NCBI RefSeq assembly: GCF_900108945.1
Contig: NZ_FNYE01000007.1
Span: forward strand, 62,001-126,000
Reading direction: 5' to 3'
Source: Paraburkholderia diazotrophica
GTDB taxonomy: Bacteria; Pseudomonadota; Gammaproteobacteria; Burkholderiales; Burkholderiaceae
DNA length: 64,000 nucleotides
The notes beneath the pieces are model-generated. The model made no database searches, was not told the DNA's origin, and was given only the letters and a program-made list of their open reading frames with translations. Shown in pieces: positions 29,201 through 37,603 of the stretch. A program made the position numbers and the translations under genes. Position 1 is the stretch's first letter; every line of letters begins with the position of its first letter.

Positions 29201-30054
29201 CAGCCGTGCAGGCAGTCGCCGAGCTTGACGAGCCCGAGGACGTCAATCCTATTCGTGCGCGCGTGATGCGCGAGCGCGATGTGTGGATCGCGCGCGGCGT
29301 CGCGCCCGACGAAGCGCGCAGGCGTGCGGGCTTTCGCGTGTTCAGCGCGCGGCCCGGCGCGTATGGCGCGGGCTTGCAGGAGATCATCGACACGCAACGA
29401 TGGCAGACGGACGCCGATCTGGCGAATGCGTATCTGTCGTGGGGCGGCTACGCGTACACGCAGAAGAGCGCGGGCGAAGAGGCGCGGCACGCATTCGGCA
29501 CGCGGCTCGCGGCGATGGATGTCGTGTTGCAGAATCAGGACAACCGCGAGCACGACGTGCTCGACTCGAACGACTACTACCAGTTCCAGGGCGGCATGAC
29601 GGCGGCCGTGCGGCATCTCGCGGGCAATCAGCCGCACGTCTATCACGCGGATCACAGCAACCCGGATGCGCCCCGCGTTCGCACGCTGCACGAAGAGATT
29701 GCGCGCGTGATCCGTTCGCGTGTGGTGAATCCGAAGTGGCTCGACGGTGTGAAGCGTCACGGCTACAAGGGCGCGGCTGAAATCGCCGCGACGGTCGATT
29801 ATCTCTACGGCTACGATGCGACGGCGCGCGTGGTCGCCGATCATCAATATGCGCTCGTCGCCGATGCGTATCTGAACGACAGCGATACCCGCGAGTTCAT
29901 GCGCCGGCACAATCCGCATGCGCTGCATGCTGTCTGCGAGCGGCTCGTCGAAGCGATGCAGCGTGGACTCTGGCAGCAGCCCGGCGGCTATCGCGCGCAA
30001 ATCGAACAACATCTGCTGGATAGCGAACAGCACATCGAAGGATCACGATCATGA
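26251..30054 (+). CDS. cobN: Cobaltochelatase subunit CobN
   Basis: The large subunit of the ATP-dependent aerobic cobaltochelatase, which inserts Co(II) into hydrogenobyrinic acid a,c-diamide. The 1,267-residue length and signatures (GHVFIGIQPPRS, HVGKHGNLEWLPGKSVALS, YPRAIGLSVWGTATMRTGGDD) are those of the CobN/BchH family. It lies between cobW and a ChlI/ChlD-like pair, which probably supplies the AAA+ and VWA motor subunits here in place of CobS and CobT. Its stop overlaps the next start (ATGA at 30051). Confidence 0.97.
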   Translation: MHLLRTVPGGFVDDTKGVIRIDQKPADIVVLSSADTTLSLLASVVPRLGEGFPSVRLANVTYLRQPASVDFYVDDVLQHARVVVVDHLGGESYWPYGIEQVVALAQRNGQTLAMFSGDLQEDPNLLARSTADADLCHRLWRYLREGGVRNAESFMRCIAWRALGWGDEPAPPSPLPAAALYHAAHDAATIEDWQARWTQGAPVVAVLFYKAHLQAANTAVFDALIDALEARGMNPLPVAITSLKDAMSRDVVQRLAAQHDIALVLNTTAFAASAIDDPEPLALAGDAPVMQVILSGGNREDWLKDNHGLNSRDIAMHVALPEVDGRIITRAISFKGLAYRCPHTQVDVVRYQPDHERVAFVAELSERWCKLRRTPNADKRLALILANYPMSEGRIGNGVGLDTPASVVNILTMLRDEGYRIDDVPANGEALMDSLTQGVTNDPVVRDLRPALQSLALSDYITHFARLPQSLRDALNEKWGPPERDPTLRRGRFMIAGWRCGHVFIGIQPPRSREQNDYASYHDAELVPPHAYLAFYFWLRHQFGIDAVVHVGKHGNLEWLPGKSVALSDACWPDAILGPLPHLYPFIVNDPGEGSQAKRRAQAVIVDHLMPPLTRAENYGPLQDLERQVDEYYDALMVDPRRAKLLRKTILDTIVTHRLHEELSVDAPDDAEAEDALLTRVDAWLCELKEAQIRDGLHTFGESPQGVQRRDTLLALARFPVGDGQGEKAGLIDALARDLDVDRVFDPLSADWSVAWEGPRPALLEQVSDAPWRHNGDTRERLELLASCLLDDMCGLPCGSRIPLDADALPHAARVIARLRDDILPRLDACGAHELMHLKRGLEGRFVPPGPSGSPSRGRPDVLPTGRNFYSVDTRAIPTQAAWSLGLKSAQTLIERHLQEHGDYPRAIGLSVWGTATMRTGGDDIAQALALLGVRPKWAPGSHRVTDFEIMPIAAFDRPRIDVTLRVSGFFRDAFANVMHLFDAAVQAVAELDEPEDVNPIRARVMRERDVWIARGVAPDEARRRAGFRVFSARPGAYGAGLQEIIDTQRWQTDADLANAYLSWGGYAYTQKSAGEEARHAFGTRLAAMDVVLQNQDNREHDVLDSNDYYQFQGGMTAAVRHLAGNQPHVYHADHSNPDAPRVRTLHEEIARVIRSRVVNPKWLDGVKRHGYKGAAEIAATVDYLYGYDATARVVADHQYALVADAYLNDSDTREFMRRHNPHALHAVCERLVEAMQRGLWQQPGGYRAQIEQHLLDSEQHIEGSRS

Positions 30055-31085
30055 GCGAGACCCGTGCGACGCCTGTCGTGTTTCCGTTTTCTGCATTGAT
30101 CGGCCAGGCGCCGTTGCGACAGGCATTGTTGCTCGCGGCCGTCGATCCCGGCATAGGCGGCGTGCTGGTCAGCGGGCCGCGTGGCACGGCGAAATCGACG
30201 GCTGCGCGCGCGCTCGCCGAACTGCTGCCCGAAGGCCGCTTCGTGACGCTGCCGCTGGGCGCAAGCGAGGACCGGCTGATCGGCACGCTCGATATCGAAG
30301 CGGTGCTGCGCGATGCTTCTGTGCGCTTTTCGCCGGGGCTGCTCGCGAGCGCGCATCGCGGCGTGCTGTATGTCGATGAAGTGAATCTGCTGCCGGATGC
30401 GCTCGTCGATGCGCTGCTCGATGCGGCGTCGAGCGGCGTGAACACGGTCGAACGCGATGGCGTTTCGCACACGCATGATGCGAGCTTCGTGCTGATCGGC
30501 ACGATGAATCCGGAAGAGGGCGAGCTGCGTCCGCAACTGACAGACCGCTTCGGCTTGATGGTCGAACTGGAAAACTGCTACGAGCCGCAGACGCGCCAGC
30601 ACATCGTCAAAGCGCGGCTTGCATTCGATCTCGACCCGTTCGGTTTTCGCGCGGGTCATGTCGAGCAGCAGCACGCGCTGGTCGCGCGCATACGCGATGC
30701 GCGCGCGTCTTTGGCACACCTGTCGTTCGACGATGCCGTGCACGCGCATGTCAGCGCGTTGTGCATCGCTGCGGGCGTCGATGGATTGCGCGCGGATCTC
30801 GTGATGCTGCGTGCGGCGCGCGCGCTCGCCGCGTTCGAACAGGCCGATGACGTGACGCTCGAACATGTCGATCGCGTCGCGGAATCGGTGTTGCTGCATC
30901 GGCGGCGCTTGCATGACGATGAGAACGCGCAGGCTCAGGAGACCGCTTCTTCTGATCGACAGCCGCCGTCTTCAGCCGATAAGGCGAATCCCTCCACGGA
31001 AAGCGACTACGGCTATCTCCCGCCCGAGCGGACGGGCATCACGCACGTCAAGCAGGTCATTCCACTTCCGACAAAAAAACACTGA
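30051..31085 (+). CDS. CobN-associated AAA+ chelatase subunit, ChlI/BchI-like
   Basis: A 344-residue ATPase of the magnesium-chelatase I-subunit family. It has Walker A (GPRGTAKSTAARAL, about 42-55), Walker B (GVLYVDEVNLLPD, about 103-115) and the sensor stretch LIGTMNPEEGELRPQLTDRF. With no chlorophyll genes nearby and coupling to cobN, it is best read as the motor subunit for cobalt insertion. The last 60 residues are polar and low in complexity. Confidence 0.9.
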   Translation: MSETRATPVVFPFSALIGQAPLRQALLLAAVDPGIGGVLVSGPRGTAKSTAARALAELLPEGRFVTLPLGASEDRLIGTLDIEAVLRDASVRFSPGLLASAHRGVLYVDEVNLLPDALVDALLDAASSGVNTVERDGVSHTHDASFVLIGTMNPEEGELRPQLTDRFGLMVELENCYEPQTRQHIVKARLAFDLDPFGFRAGHVEQQHALVARIRDARASLAHLSFDDAVHAHVSALCIAAGVDGLRADLVMLRAARALAAFEQADDVTLEHVDRVAESVLLHRRRLHDDENAQAQETASSDRQPPSSADKANPSTESDYGYLPPERTGITHVKQVIPLPTKKH

Positions 31086-31114
31086 GCCATCGAAAGGGCG
31101 CGGCCGCGCGCGCA

Positions 31115-31759
31115 ATGCGCAGCGGTTTTCGATGGCGGCAAGGCGCGGGCGATGCATCGCGCGGCGGCTCGGCCGGCGCACGCATCGCGTGGCCGCGCAC
31201 GCTTGCCGCGAAGCGCAATCAACGTCTGGATGTGGATCATCTGCGCTTCGTTCATGAAGCGGCACGGGGCGGCGTGCTGCATTGCTTCTTGCTCGACTGC
31301 TCCGGCTCGATGCTGTCGGGGCAAAGGCTTGCGCTTGCGAAGGGGCTGCTCGTTGCGCTGTTCGATCAGGCGCGCGGCGAGCGATCGGAGGCGGCGCTCG
31401 TGTGTTTCGGCGGGCAACGTGCCGATGTGCGCTTTCGTCCTGCCGTGCCGCGCTGGTGGAACGAACGTTGGCTGTCGCCCATCGGCGGCGGTGGCGGCAC
31501 GCCTTTGACGCTTGGCATCGAAACGGCGGCGACGGTGCTCGAACACGCGGCACGCCGCAAGCCCGGCCAGCAGCGCTGGCTGTGGATTCTCACGGACGGC
31601 CGCAGCAGCGGTGCGCCCGCGCGGCCCGTTGCCGCGGATCATGTCGTCTTCGTCGACTTCGAGCGCGACGAGACGGTGCGGCTCGGTCGCTGCGCTCAGC
31701 TCGCGCAAGCATGGGGCGTTGAGTACGTGCGTCCTGATGGGTTGATTGCCGCAAGGTAA
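31115..31759 (+). CDS. CobN-associated VWA protein, ChlD/BchD-like C-terminal domain
   Basis: A 214-residue protein consisting mainly of a von Willebrand A domain with the MIDAS motif DCSGSM (61-66), a TPLTLG segment and the LTDGR(S) loop. It corresponds to only the C-terminal third of BchD, and the basic N-terminal stretch recalls the linker that precedes VWA in the chelatase D subunit. No ribosome site is clear at ATG 31115; the frame stays open upstream to the end of the ChlI gene, so a non-ATG start is possible. It probably pairs with the AAA+ subunit in cobaltochelatase. Confidence 0.8.
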   Translation: MRSGFRWRQGAGDASRGGSAGARIAWPRTLAAKRNQRLDVDHLRFVHEAARGGVLHCFLLDCSGSMLSGQRLALAKGLLVALFDQARGERSEAALVCFGGQRADVRFRPAVPRWWNERWLSPIGGGGGTPLTLGIETAATVLEHAARRKPGQQRWLWILTDGRSSGAPARPVAADHVVFVDFERDETVRLGRCAQLAQAWGVEYVRPDGLIAAR

Positions 31760-32132
31760 TCGCGCACACAGCATTGCCGCAATCGTACGATTCTGCGCGG
31801 GCATTCTGGCCCGCTGCCCATATCGGTTCGAGATATTGCCATCGCCTTTTCGCGTCTTTTTCGAAGACATACGTAGGGATGCTTCGAACTCCAAGTGGCA
31901 AAAATCTAAATAAGACTGCTCCTATTCAGCAACTCGGCCGCTTCGCATAACTTGCCGACGCTGCTAACCCATCGATTGGATTTGGATTGTCTGCGCCGTG
32001 TGAAAGAAGTCGACGTGCAGACGGCGCTTTTTTTCGCACTCGAAGCGGCACCACGAAGCGAAAGCCTTTCCGATAGCTGAGCCGATCGTTGGACTGAAGC
32101 CGATCATTTATTTATAAAAGTTAGGATAACAA
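31760..32132. other. Intergenic region with a terminator-like hairpin and adhesin promoter
   Basis: About 370 bases between the cobalt operon and the autotransporter. GCGCCGT (31993-31999) and ACGGCGC (32021-32027) can pair and are followed by seven Ts, a probable plus-strand terminator. Just before the adhesin there is an AT-rich stretch (32107-32130, ATTTATTTATAAAAG) with AGGA as ribosome site. Confidence 0.5.
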
Positions 32133-35100
32133 ATGAATAGAATTTACCGGACTGTCTGGAACGAAACGACGGGTACCTGGGCCGCCGCACAAGAGAATGC
32201 CGCTGCGCGTGGCAAGGGGTCGTCGAAGAAAAATCTCGCGGCCGTCATTGGCATCGTCGGAGCTAGCCTGGCGCTTGCGGCAGGCGGCGCCCATGCAGCC
32301 GTCACGACCGGATACGGCTCGCTCGAGCTGTGTCCGGGACTCGCGTCGGGAGGCACGGGTTCTTCGTACGGGTACGCGACGAGTGTGAACAACCTGGACT
32401 GCACGACTGCTGGAAGCAATCCTCTTTCGTTCTCACTGAACAATACGGGCGACACCAATGGGTCGTACGGTCTTTCGGCATCGACGGCGCGTATTACCGG
32501 TTATCAGACTGGCTTGCTTGAGTTGAAGGGCACGGCGGGCATCAGCATGCTGAACACCGTGAACATGAATTCGAACAAGATCACGAACCTTGCTGCTGGT
32601 GCCGTCAACGCGTCCAGCGCCGATGCAGTCAATGGCTCGCAGCTGTACAACGTGGCCAGCTCGACGGCGAGCGCAATCGGTGGCGGCTCGACTTTCGATC
32701 CGACGACGGGCACGATCTCCGCGCCGACCTACGTGCTCGACGGCGGCAACACGACCGCGACTAACGTGGGCAGCGCGATCACGAACATCGACGCTCGCGT
32801 GAACAACATCAGCAACGGCGCGGGCATCAAGTACTTCCACGCGAATTCGACGCTGGCCGATTCGTCGGCGGCAGGCACCAACTCCGTGGCGGTTGGCCCG
32901 GCAGCGACGGCCGCTCTCGCGTCGGACGTGGCGATCGGCAACAACGCGACGACGGAAGTGGGCGCAACCAACAACCCGGGCGCCATTGCGATTGGTGGAA
33001 GCGCGACAGCGTATGGCGCATATTCGAACAGTATTGGCGCGAATATCGCAATCGGTTATGGCAGCGTTGCCGGGAAGTCGGACGCCTCGACCTCACAGGG
33101 ACTGGCACTGGGTACCTGGGCGACGGCTTCGAACTGGGCGACCGACGCTATCGGCACGAGTTCGACCGCGTCGGGCAACTATGCGTCGGCAATAGGCTCG
33201 CAATCGTGGGCGACGGGCGACCAGTCCACGGCGTTGGGTGCGTTCACCCACGCAACGGCAAACAACTCGACGGCGCTCGGCGAGGGCGCGAATGCCACGA
33301 CGACGAACTCGGTCGCACTCGGCTACCACTCGGTCGCCAACTCCGCGGCCCTTGCCACGTCCGGCTACAACCCGGGCAGCGGGACCTTGTCGGCGGCCAC
33401 GGCTGCGGGCGAAGTGTCGATCGGCACTGCGGGCGGGGAGCGCCGCATCACGAACGTCGCAGCCGGTCTGAACGGCGCGGATGCAGTGAACGTGAGCCAG
33501 CTGCAATCGGAAGACGCGAAGGTGAACACGGAAGGCGCAGCGACGGCGGCGGTGCTTGGTGGCGGCTCGACCTTCAATACGACGACGGGCGCGATCTCCG
33601 CGCCGACCTACGTGCTCAACGGCGGCAACACGACCGTGAGCAACGTCGGCTCCGCGATAACCAACCTCGACGGCCGCGTGACGCAGAACACGACGGATAT
33701 CAGCAACATCCAGACGCAGATCGACAACGGCTCGATCGGTCTGGTGCAGCAGGATCAATCGACACGCACCATCACGGTTGCGAAGGGCACGGACGGTACG
33801 CTGGTGGACTTCACCGGGACGGCAGGCTCGCGCAGGCTGACGGGCGTAGCTAACGGCAACGTGAATGCATCGAGCGTGGATGCGGTCAACGGCTCGCAGC
33901 TATACAACCTGGCGAACTCGACGGCAAACGTGATCGGCGGCGGCGCGACGGTGAACAGCGATGGCTCGATTTCGAACCCGACGTACGTCGTGGGCGGCTC
34001 GACCGTGACGAACGTGGCGGGCGCGATCACGAACATCGACGCTCGCGTGAACAACATCGTGAACGGCGGCGGGATCAAGTACTTCCATGCAAGCTCGACG
34101 CTGGCGGATTCGACGGCATCGGGTGTCGATTCGGTGGCGATCGGAGCTGCGGCAACCGCGACAGCCCAGAACTCTGTGGCACTGGGTTCGGGCTCGACGA
34201 CGACGGCCGATCTGTCGGCGGCGGGCTATAACCCGGGCAATACCACGTTGTCGGGTACGGCATCGGCAGCTAACGGCGAGGTGTCGGTGGGCTCGTCAGG
34301 CAAGGAACGCCGCGTGACGAACGTGGCGGCCGGGTCTGCCGCGACGGATGCGGTGAACGTGAGCCAGCTGCAGTCGGAAGATGCCAAGGTGAATGCGGAA
34401 GGCGCCGCGACGGCGGCGGCGCTTGGCGGCGGCTCGACCTTCAATACGACGACGGGCACGATCTCGGCGCCGAGCTACGTGCTGAACGACGGCAACACGA
34501 CCGTGACCAGCGTGGGCGGCGCGATCACCAACCTCGACGGCCGCGTGACGCAGAACACGACGGACATCAGCAACATCACGACGCAGATCAATAACGGCTC
34601 GATCGGTCTGGTGCAGCAGGATCAATCGACACGCACCATCACGGTCGCGAAGGGCACGGACGGTACGCTGGTCGACTTCACCGGCACGGCAGGCGCGCGC
34701 AGGCTGACGGGCGTAGCTAACGGCAACGTGAATGCATCGAGCGTGGATGCAGTGAACGGCGCGCAGCTGTACAACGTGTCGAGTTCAGCGGCAACAGCGC
34801 TGGGCGGCGGCTCGACCTTCGACCCGACGACGGGCACGATCTCCGCGCCCACCTACGTGCTGAACGACGGCAACACGATCGTGACCAGCGTGGGCGCCGC
34901 GATAACCAACCTCGACGGCCGCGTGACGCAGAACACGACGGACATCAGCAACATCCAGACGCAGATCGACAACGGTTCGATCGGTCTGGTGCAGCAGGAT
35001 CAATCGACACGCACCATCACGGTCGCGAAGGGCACGGACGGTACGCTGGTCGACTTCACCGGCACGGCAGGCGCGCGCAGGCTGACGGGCGTAGCTAACG

Positions 35101-36440
35101 GCAACGTGAATGCATCGAGCGTGGATGCAGTGAACGGCGCGCAGCTGTACAACGTGTCGAGTTCAGCGGCAACAGCGCTGGGCGGCGGCTCGACCTTCGA
35201 CCCGACGACGGGCACGATCTCCGCGCCCACCTACGTGCTCGACGGCGGCAACACGACGGCGACCAGCGTAGGCGGCGCGATCACCAACCTCGACAGCCGC
35301 GTAACCAACATCGACAACGCGGTGACGAACATCGTCAATGGCGGCGGCATCAAGTACTTCCACGCGAACTCGACTCTGGCCGACTCGTCGGCGACGGGCA
35401 GGGACGCAGTGGCCATCGGCGGCGCGGCGACAGCGGGGGCGGCGAGCGCGGTGGCAGTCGGCGGCCAGTCGACTGCGACCGGGTCGAATTCCGTCGCAGT
35501 CGGCGGTCAATCGACGGCGGCCGGGCCGAATTCAACGGCGCTCGGCAACGCATCGACGGCCACGGCGAAGAACTCGGTTGCGCTTGGTTCGGGTTCGATA
35601 GCGGATCGCGACAATACGGTGTCGGTCGGGTCGGCGGGCAATGAACGCCAGATCACCAACGTGGCGGCCGGCACGGCAGGCACGGATGTCGTCAACGTCA
35701 ACCAGCTGAATGCAGCCATTCAGAACGTGACGAATCTCGCGAACAACGCAGCCGATCCGATGTTCACCGCGGACGGCGACCGCAACGCCGAGGCAGCGGC
35801 GGCGAGCGGCACGCACTCGACGGCAATGGGACCGACCGCGAACGCGAGCGGCAACCAGTCGATCGCGACGGGCTTCAATGCGAAGGCAAGCGGCGACAGC
35901 TCCGTCGCGACGGGCGCGAACTCGGCTGCGAACGGTCCGACGGCAACGGCGATCGGCACGAACGCCACGGCGAGCGGCAGCAACGCGGTTGCGCTCGGCG
36001 CGGGCTCCGTCGCCGATCAGGACAACACCGTGTCCGTCGGCTCGGCTTCGCAGCAACGCCGCATCACCAACCTCGCTGCAGGTACGGCGCCCGGCGATGC
36101 AGTGAACTTCGGCCAGGTCAACGACATGCTCTCGCAGATGGGCAACCAGGCGGTGCAGGCGGCGAACGCGTACACGGACCAGCAGTTCAGCAAGATGAAC
36201 AACAAGATGAACTCGCTTGGCGCGGCGGCCATGGCGGCGACATCGCTGATTCCGAATGCGCGCGCGGAAGGCAACTTCCAGATGTCGGCTGCGGCGGGCA
36301 CCTATGGCGGGGCTGCCGCCATCGCGGTCGGCGCGAACTACTGGGTCAGCGACCGCGTGCTCCTGAACGCGCACGTCACGCGGGCGACGGGCAACGGCGC
36401 GAGCACGGGCGCATCGATCGGCGCGACGATCGGGTTCTGA
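32133..36440 (+). CDS. Trimeric autotransporter adhesin (YadA/Hia-like)
   Basis: A 1,435-residue surface adhesin secreted by the type Vc route. The N-terminus has an extended signal peptide region (MNRIYRTVWNETTGTW, 1-25) before the hydrophobic signal ending near GGAHA (about 55). The passenger alternates YadA-like head repeats (AIGxxA-type heptads), necks (DAVNGSQLYN-type) and stalk segments with NTTDISNIQ coiled-coil pieces. The last 80 or so residues form the YadA membrane anchor, ending in GATIGF. Near-identical internal repeats are noted separately. An OmpA-family gene follows 50 bases downstream, a common partner for wall attachment. Confidence 0.95.
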   Translation: MNRIYRTVWNETTGTWAAAQENAAARGKGSSKKNLAAVIGIVGASLALAAGGAHAAVTTGYGSLELCPGLASGGTGSSYGYATSVNNLDCTTAGSNPLSFSLNNTGDTNGSYGLSASTARITGYQTGLLELKGTAGISMLNTVNMNSNKITNLAAGAVNASSADAVNGSQLYNVASSTASAIGGGSTFDPTTGTISAPTYVLDGGNTTATNVGSAITNIDARVNNISNGAGIKYFHANSTLADSSAAGTNSVAVGPAATAALASDVAIGNNATTEVGATNNPGAIAIGGSATAYGAYSNSIGANIAIGYGSVAGKSDASTSQGLALGTWATASNWATDAIGTSSTASGNYASAIGSQSWATGDQSTALGAFTHATANNSTALGEGANATTTNSVALGYHSVANSAALATSGYNPGSGTLSAATAAGEVSIGTAGGERRITNVAAGLNGADAVNVSQLQSEDAKVNTEGAATAAVLGGGSTFNTTTGAISAPTYVLNGGNTTVSNVGSAITNLDGRVTQNTTDISNIQTQIDNGSIGLVQQDQSTRTITVAKGTDGTLVDFTGTAGSRRLTGVANGNVNASSVDAVNGSQLYNLANSTANVIGGGATVNSDGSISNPTYVVGGSTVTNVAGAITNIDARVNNIVNGGGIKYFHASSTLADSTASGVDSVAIGAAATATAQNSVALGSGSTTTADLSAAGYNPGNTTLSGTASAANGEVSVGSSGKERRVTNVAAGSAATDAVNVSQLQSEDAKVNAEGAATAAALGGGSTFNTTTGTISAPSYVLNDGNTTVTSVGGAITNLDGRVTQNTTDISNITTQINNGSIGLVQQDQSTRTITVAKGTDGTLVDFTGTAGARRLTGVANGNVNASSVDAVNGAQLYNVSSSAATALGGGSTFDPTTGTISAPTYVLNDGNTIVTSVGAAITNLDGRVTQNTTDISNIQTQIDNGSIGLVQQDQSTRTITVAKGTDGTLVDFTGTAGARRLTGVANGNVNASSVDAVNGAQLYNVSSSAATALGGGSTFDPTTGTISAPTYVLDGGNTTATSVGGAITNLDSRVTNIDNAVTNIVNGGGIKYFHANSTLADSSATGRDAVAIGGAATAGAASAVAVGGQSTATGSNSVAVGGQSTAAGPNSTALGNASTATAKNSVALGSGSIADRDNTVSVGSAGNERQITNVAAGTAGTDVVNVNQLNAAIQNVTNLANNAADPMFTADGDRNAEAAAASGTHSTAMGPTANASGNQSIATGFNAKASGDSSVATGANSAANGPTATAIGTNATASGSNAVALGAGSVADQDNTVSVGSASQQRRITNLAAGTAPGDAVNFGQVNDMLSQMGNQAVQAANAYTDQQFSKMNNKMNSLGAAAMAATSLIPNARAEGNFQMSAAAGTYGGAAAIAVGANYWVSDRVLLNAHVTRATGNGASTGASIGATIGF
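34599..35239 (+). repeat. Identical 263-bp repeats inside the adhesin gene
   Basis: Bases 34599-34861 and 34977-35239 appear identical, offset by exactly 378 bases (126 codons). A more diverged copy begins near 33740. Recombination between them would delete or add one in-frame stalk/neck unit. Confidence 0.85.
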
Positions 36441-36490
36441 GTGCCGGGCACGCCCGCCGCGCGAATAACGCGGCGGGCGCGGAGAAATCT

Positions 36491-37516
36491 ATGAAAAAAC
36501 CAATACTACGCAGCGTGGCGTTCGCTGCGCTGGCCGCAACCTGCGCGGCGACCTTTGCTGCGCCGGCGTTCGCAGCCAGCATCAAGAGCGAGGCCGAGGC
36601 GTTGATGCCTGCCGCACAGCGCATCGCCGATCCGTACCGGCGCGGCGTCGCAGAAGCCTACCTGGAAATCGCCGCGCGTCAGGACAGCCACGTGCTCGTG
36701 TCGAACGTCTACAACGACGCAGCGAAACGGGCGCTCGGCAACGCACGCTACGTGATCGACGGCAGCGGGCAGTGGCAGTCATTGTTCAGCGCGAAGAACT
36801 GGCCGACGCGCGACAACTGGGTCCAGGCGATCCGCGCGATCGAAGCGACCAATGCGCGCGCTTCGGCGTCGTCCTGCAAGGGTGAGTCGGCGGGGCGGCT
36901 GCATGCGCTCACCGACGAAGTCTGGAAAGAACAGGACGAAACGCACGGCACGCGCTGGGTGCACGGATGGGAATCGATCGAGCGCGCGAAGAAGCTTAGC
37001 GAGCAGGTCGACGATGAGCTGAACCGCTGCGCGCCGCCGCCGCCCGTCGACGTTCCGGCGGCAGTCGAGAAGCCCGTCGCGCTGTCCGCCGACGCGCTGT
37101 TCGACTTCGACAGCGCGACGCTGACGCGCAACGGCAACGCCGCGCTCGACGACCTCGCGTCGAAGCTCAAGCAGGTGCGCCCGATCGACGCCGTCACGCT
37201 GACGGGCTACACGGACCGCTTCGGCAGCGTCGAGCACAACCGCGATCTGTCGGCGCGTCGCGCGCAATCCGTCGCCGACGGGCTGAAGCGACGTGGCGTG
37301 GGCGCCGCGCGCTTCGACGTGCGCGGCGCGGGCTCGACGGCGCCTGTCGCGACGTGTCCGGGACCGAAGACGCCCGCCGTGATCGCATGTCTCGCGCCGA
37401 ACCGGCGCGTGGAAGTGCGCGTCGGCGCGCTGGTCGCGCAGCCGGCCGCCGCGCAGCGCGACGAGCCACGGGTACAGCCGCAGCAATCGCAGCAGCAACA
37501 GCAGCAACAGCAGTAA
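36491..37516 (+). CDS. OmpA-family peptidoglycan-associated protein
   Basis: A 341-residue protein. A signal peptide ends near APAFAA (about 29), followed by a roughly 150-residue helical domain that is not an OmpA beta-barrel, a Pro-rich linker, and the OmpA C-terminal domain (about 195-315; ALFDFDSATLTRNG, TGYTDRFGSVEHNRDLSARRA) that binds diaminopimelate of peptidoglycan. The last 15 residues are almost all Gln, encoded by CAG/CAA repeats. It lies 50 bases after the adhesin and ends at a clear terminator, so the two form a surface operon. Confidence 0.92.
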   Translation: MKKPILRSVAFAALAATCAATFAAPAFAASIKSEAEALMPAAQRIADPYRRGVAEAYLEIAARQDSHVLVSNVYNDAAKRALGNARYVIDGSGQWQSLFSAKNWPTRDNWVQAIRAIEATNARASASSCKGESAGRLHALTDEVWKEQDETHGTRWVHGWESIERAKKLSEQVDDELNRCAPPPPVDVPAAVEKPVALSADALFDFDSATLTRNGNAALDDLASKLKQVRPIDAVTLTGYTDRFGSVEHNRDLSARRAQSVADGLKRRGVGAARFDVRGAGSTAPVATCPGPKTPAVIACLAPNRRVEVRVGALVAQPAAAQRDEPRVQPQQSQQQQQQQQ

Positions 37517-37541
37517 CAGCAGTAACGTCCCGCAATAGCGA

Positions 37542-37579
37542 AGCGGCCCGGTCGTGCGAATGACCGGGCCGCTTTATTT
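37542..37579 (+). terminator. Rho-independent terminator
   Basis: AGCGGCCCGGTC pairs with GACCGGGCCGCT (12 bp, 8-base loop) followed by TTTATTT. It ends the adhesin-OmpA transcript, and the stem can also serve the convergent PilZ gene. Confidence 0.85.
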
Positions 37580-37603
37580 GTCGCGCGTGATCACGCGGGC
37601 ACT

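Noticed and set aside
32144..36374. Several minus-strand frames opposite the adhesin, two of them identical
   Set aside because: They are shadows of the repeated plus-strand sequence; their identity only reflects the 263-bp repeats.
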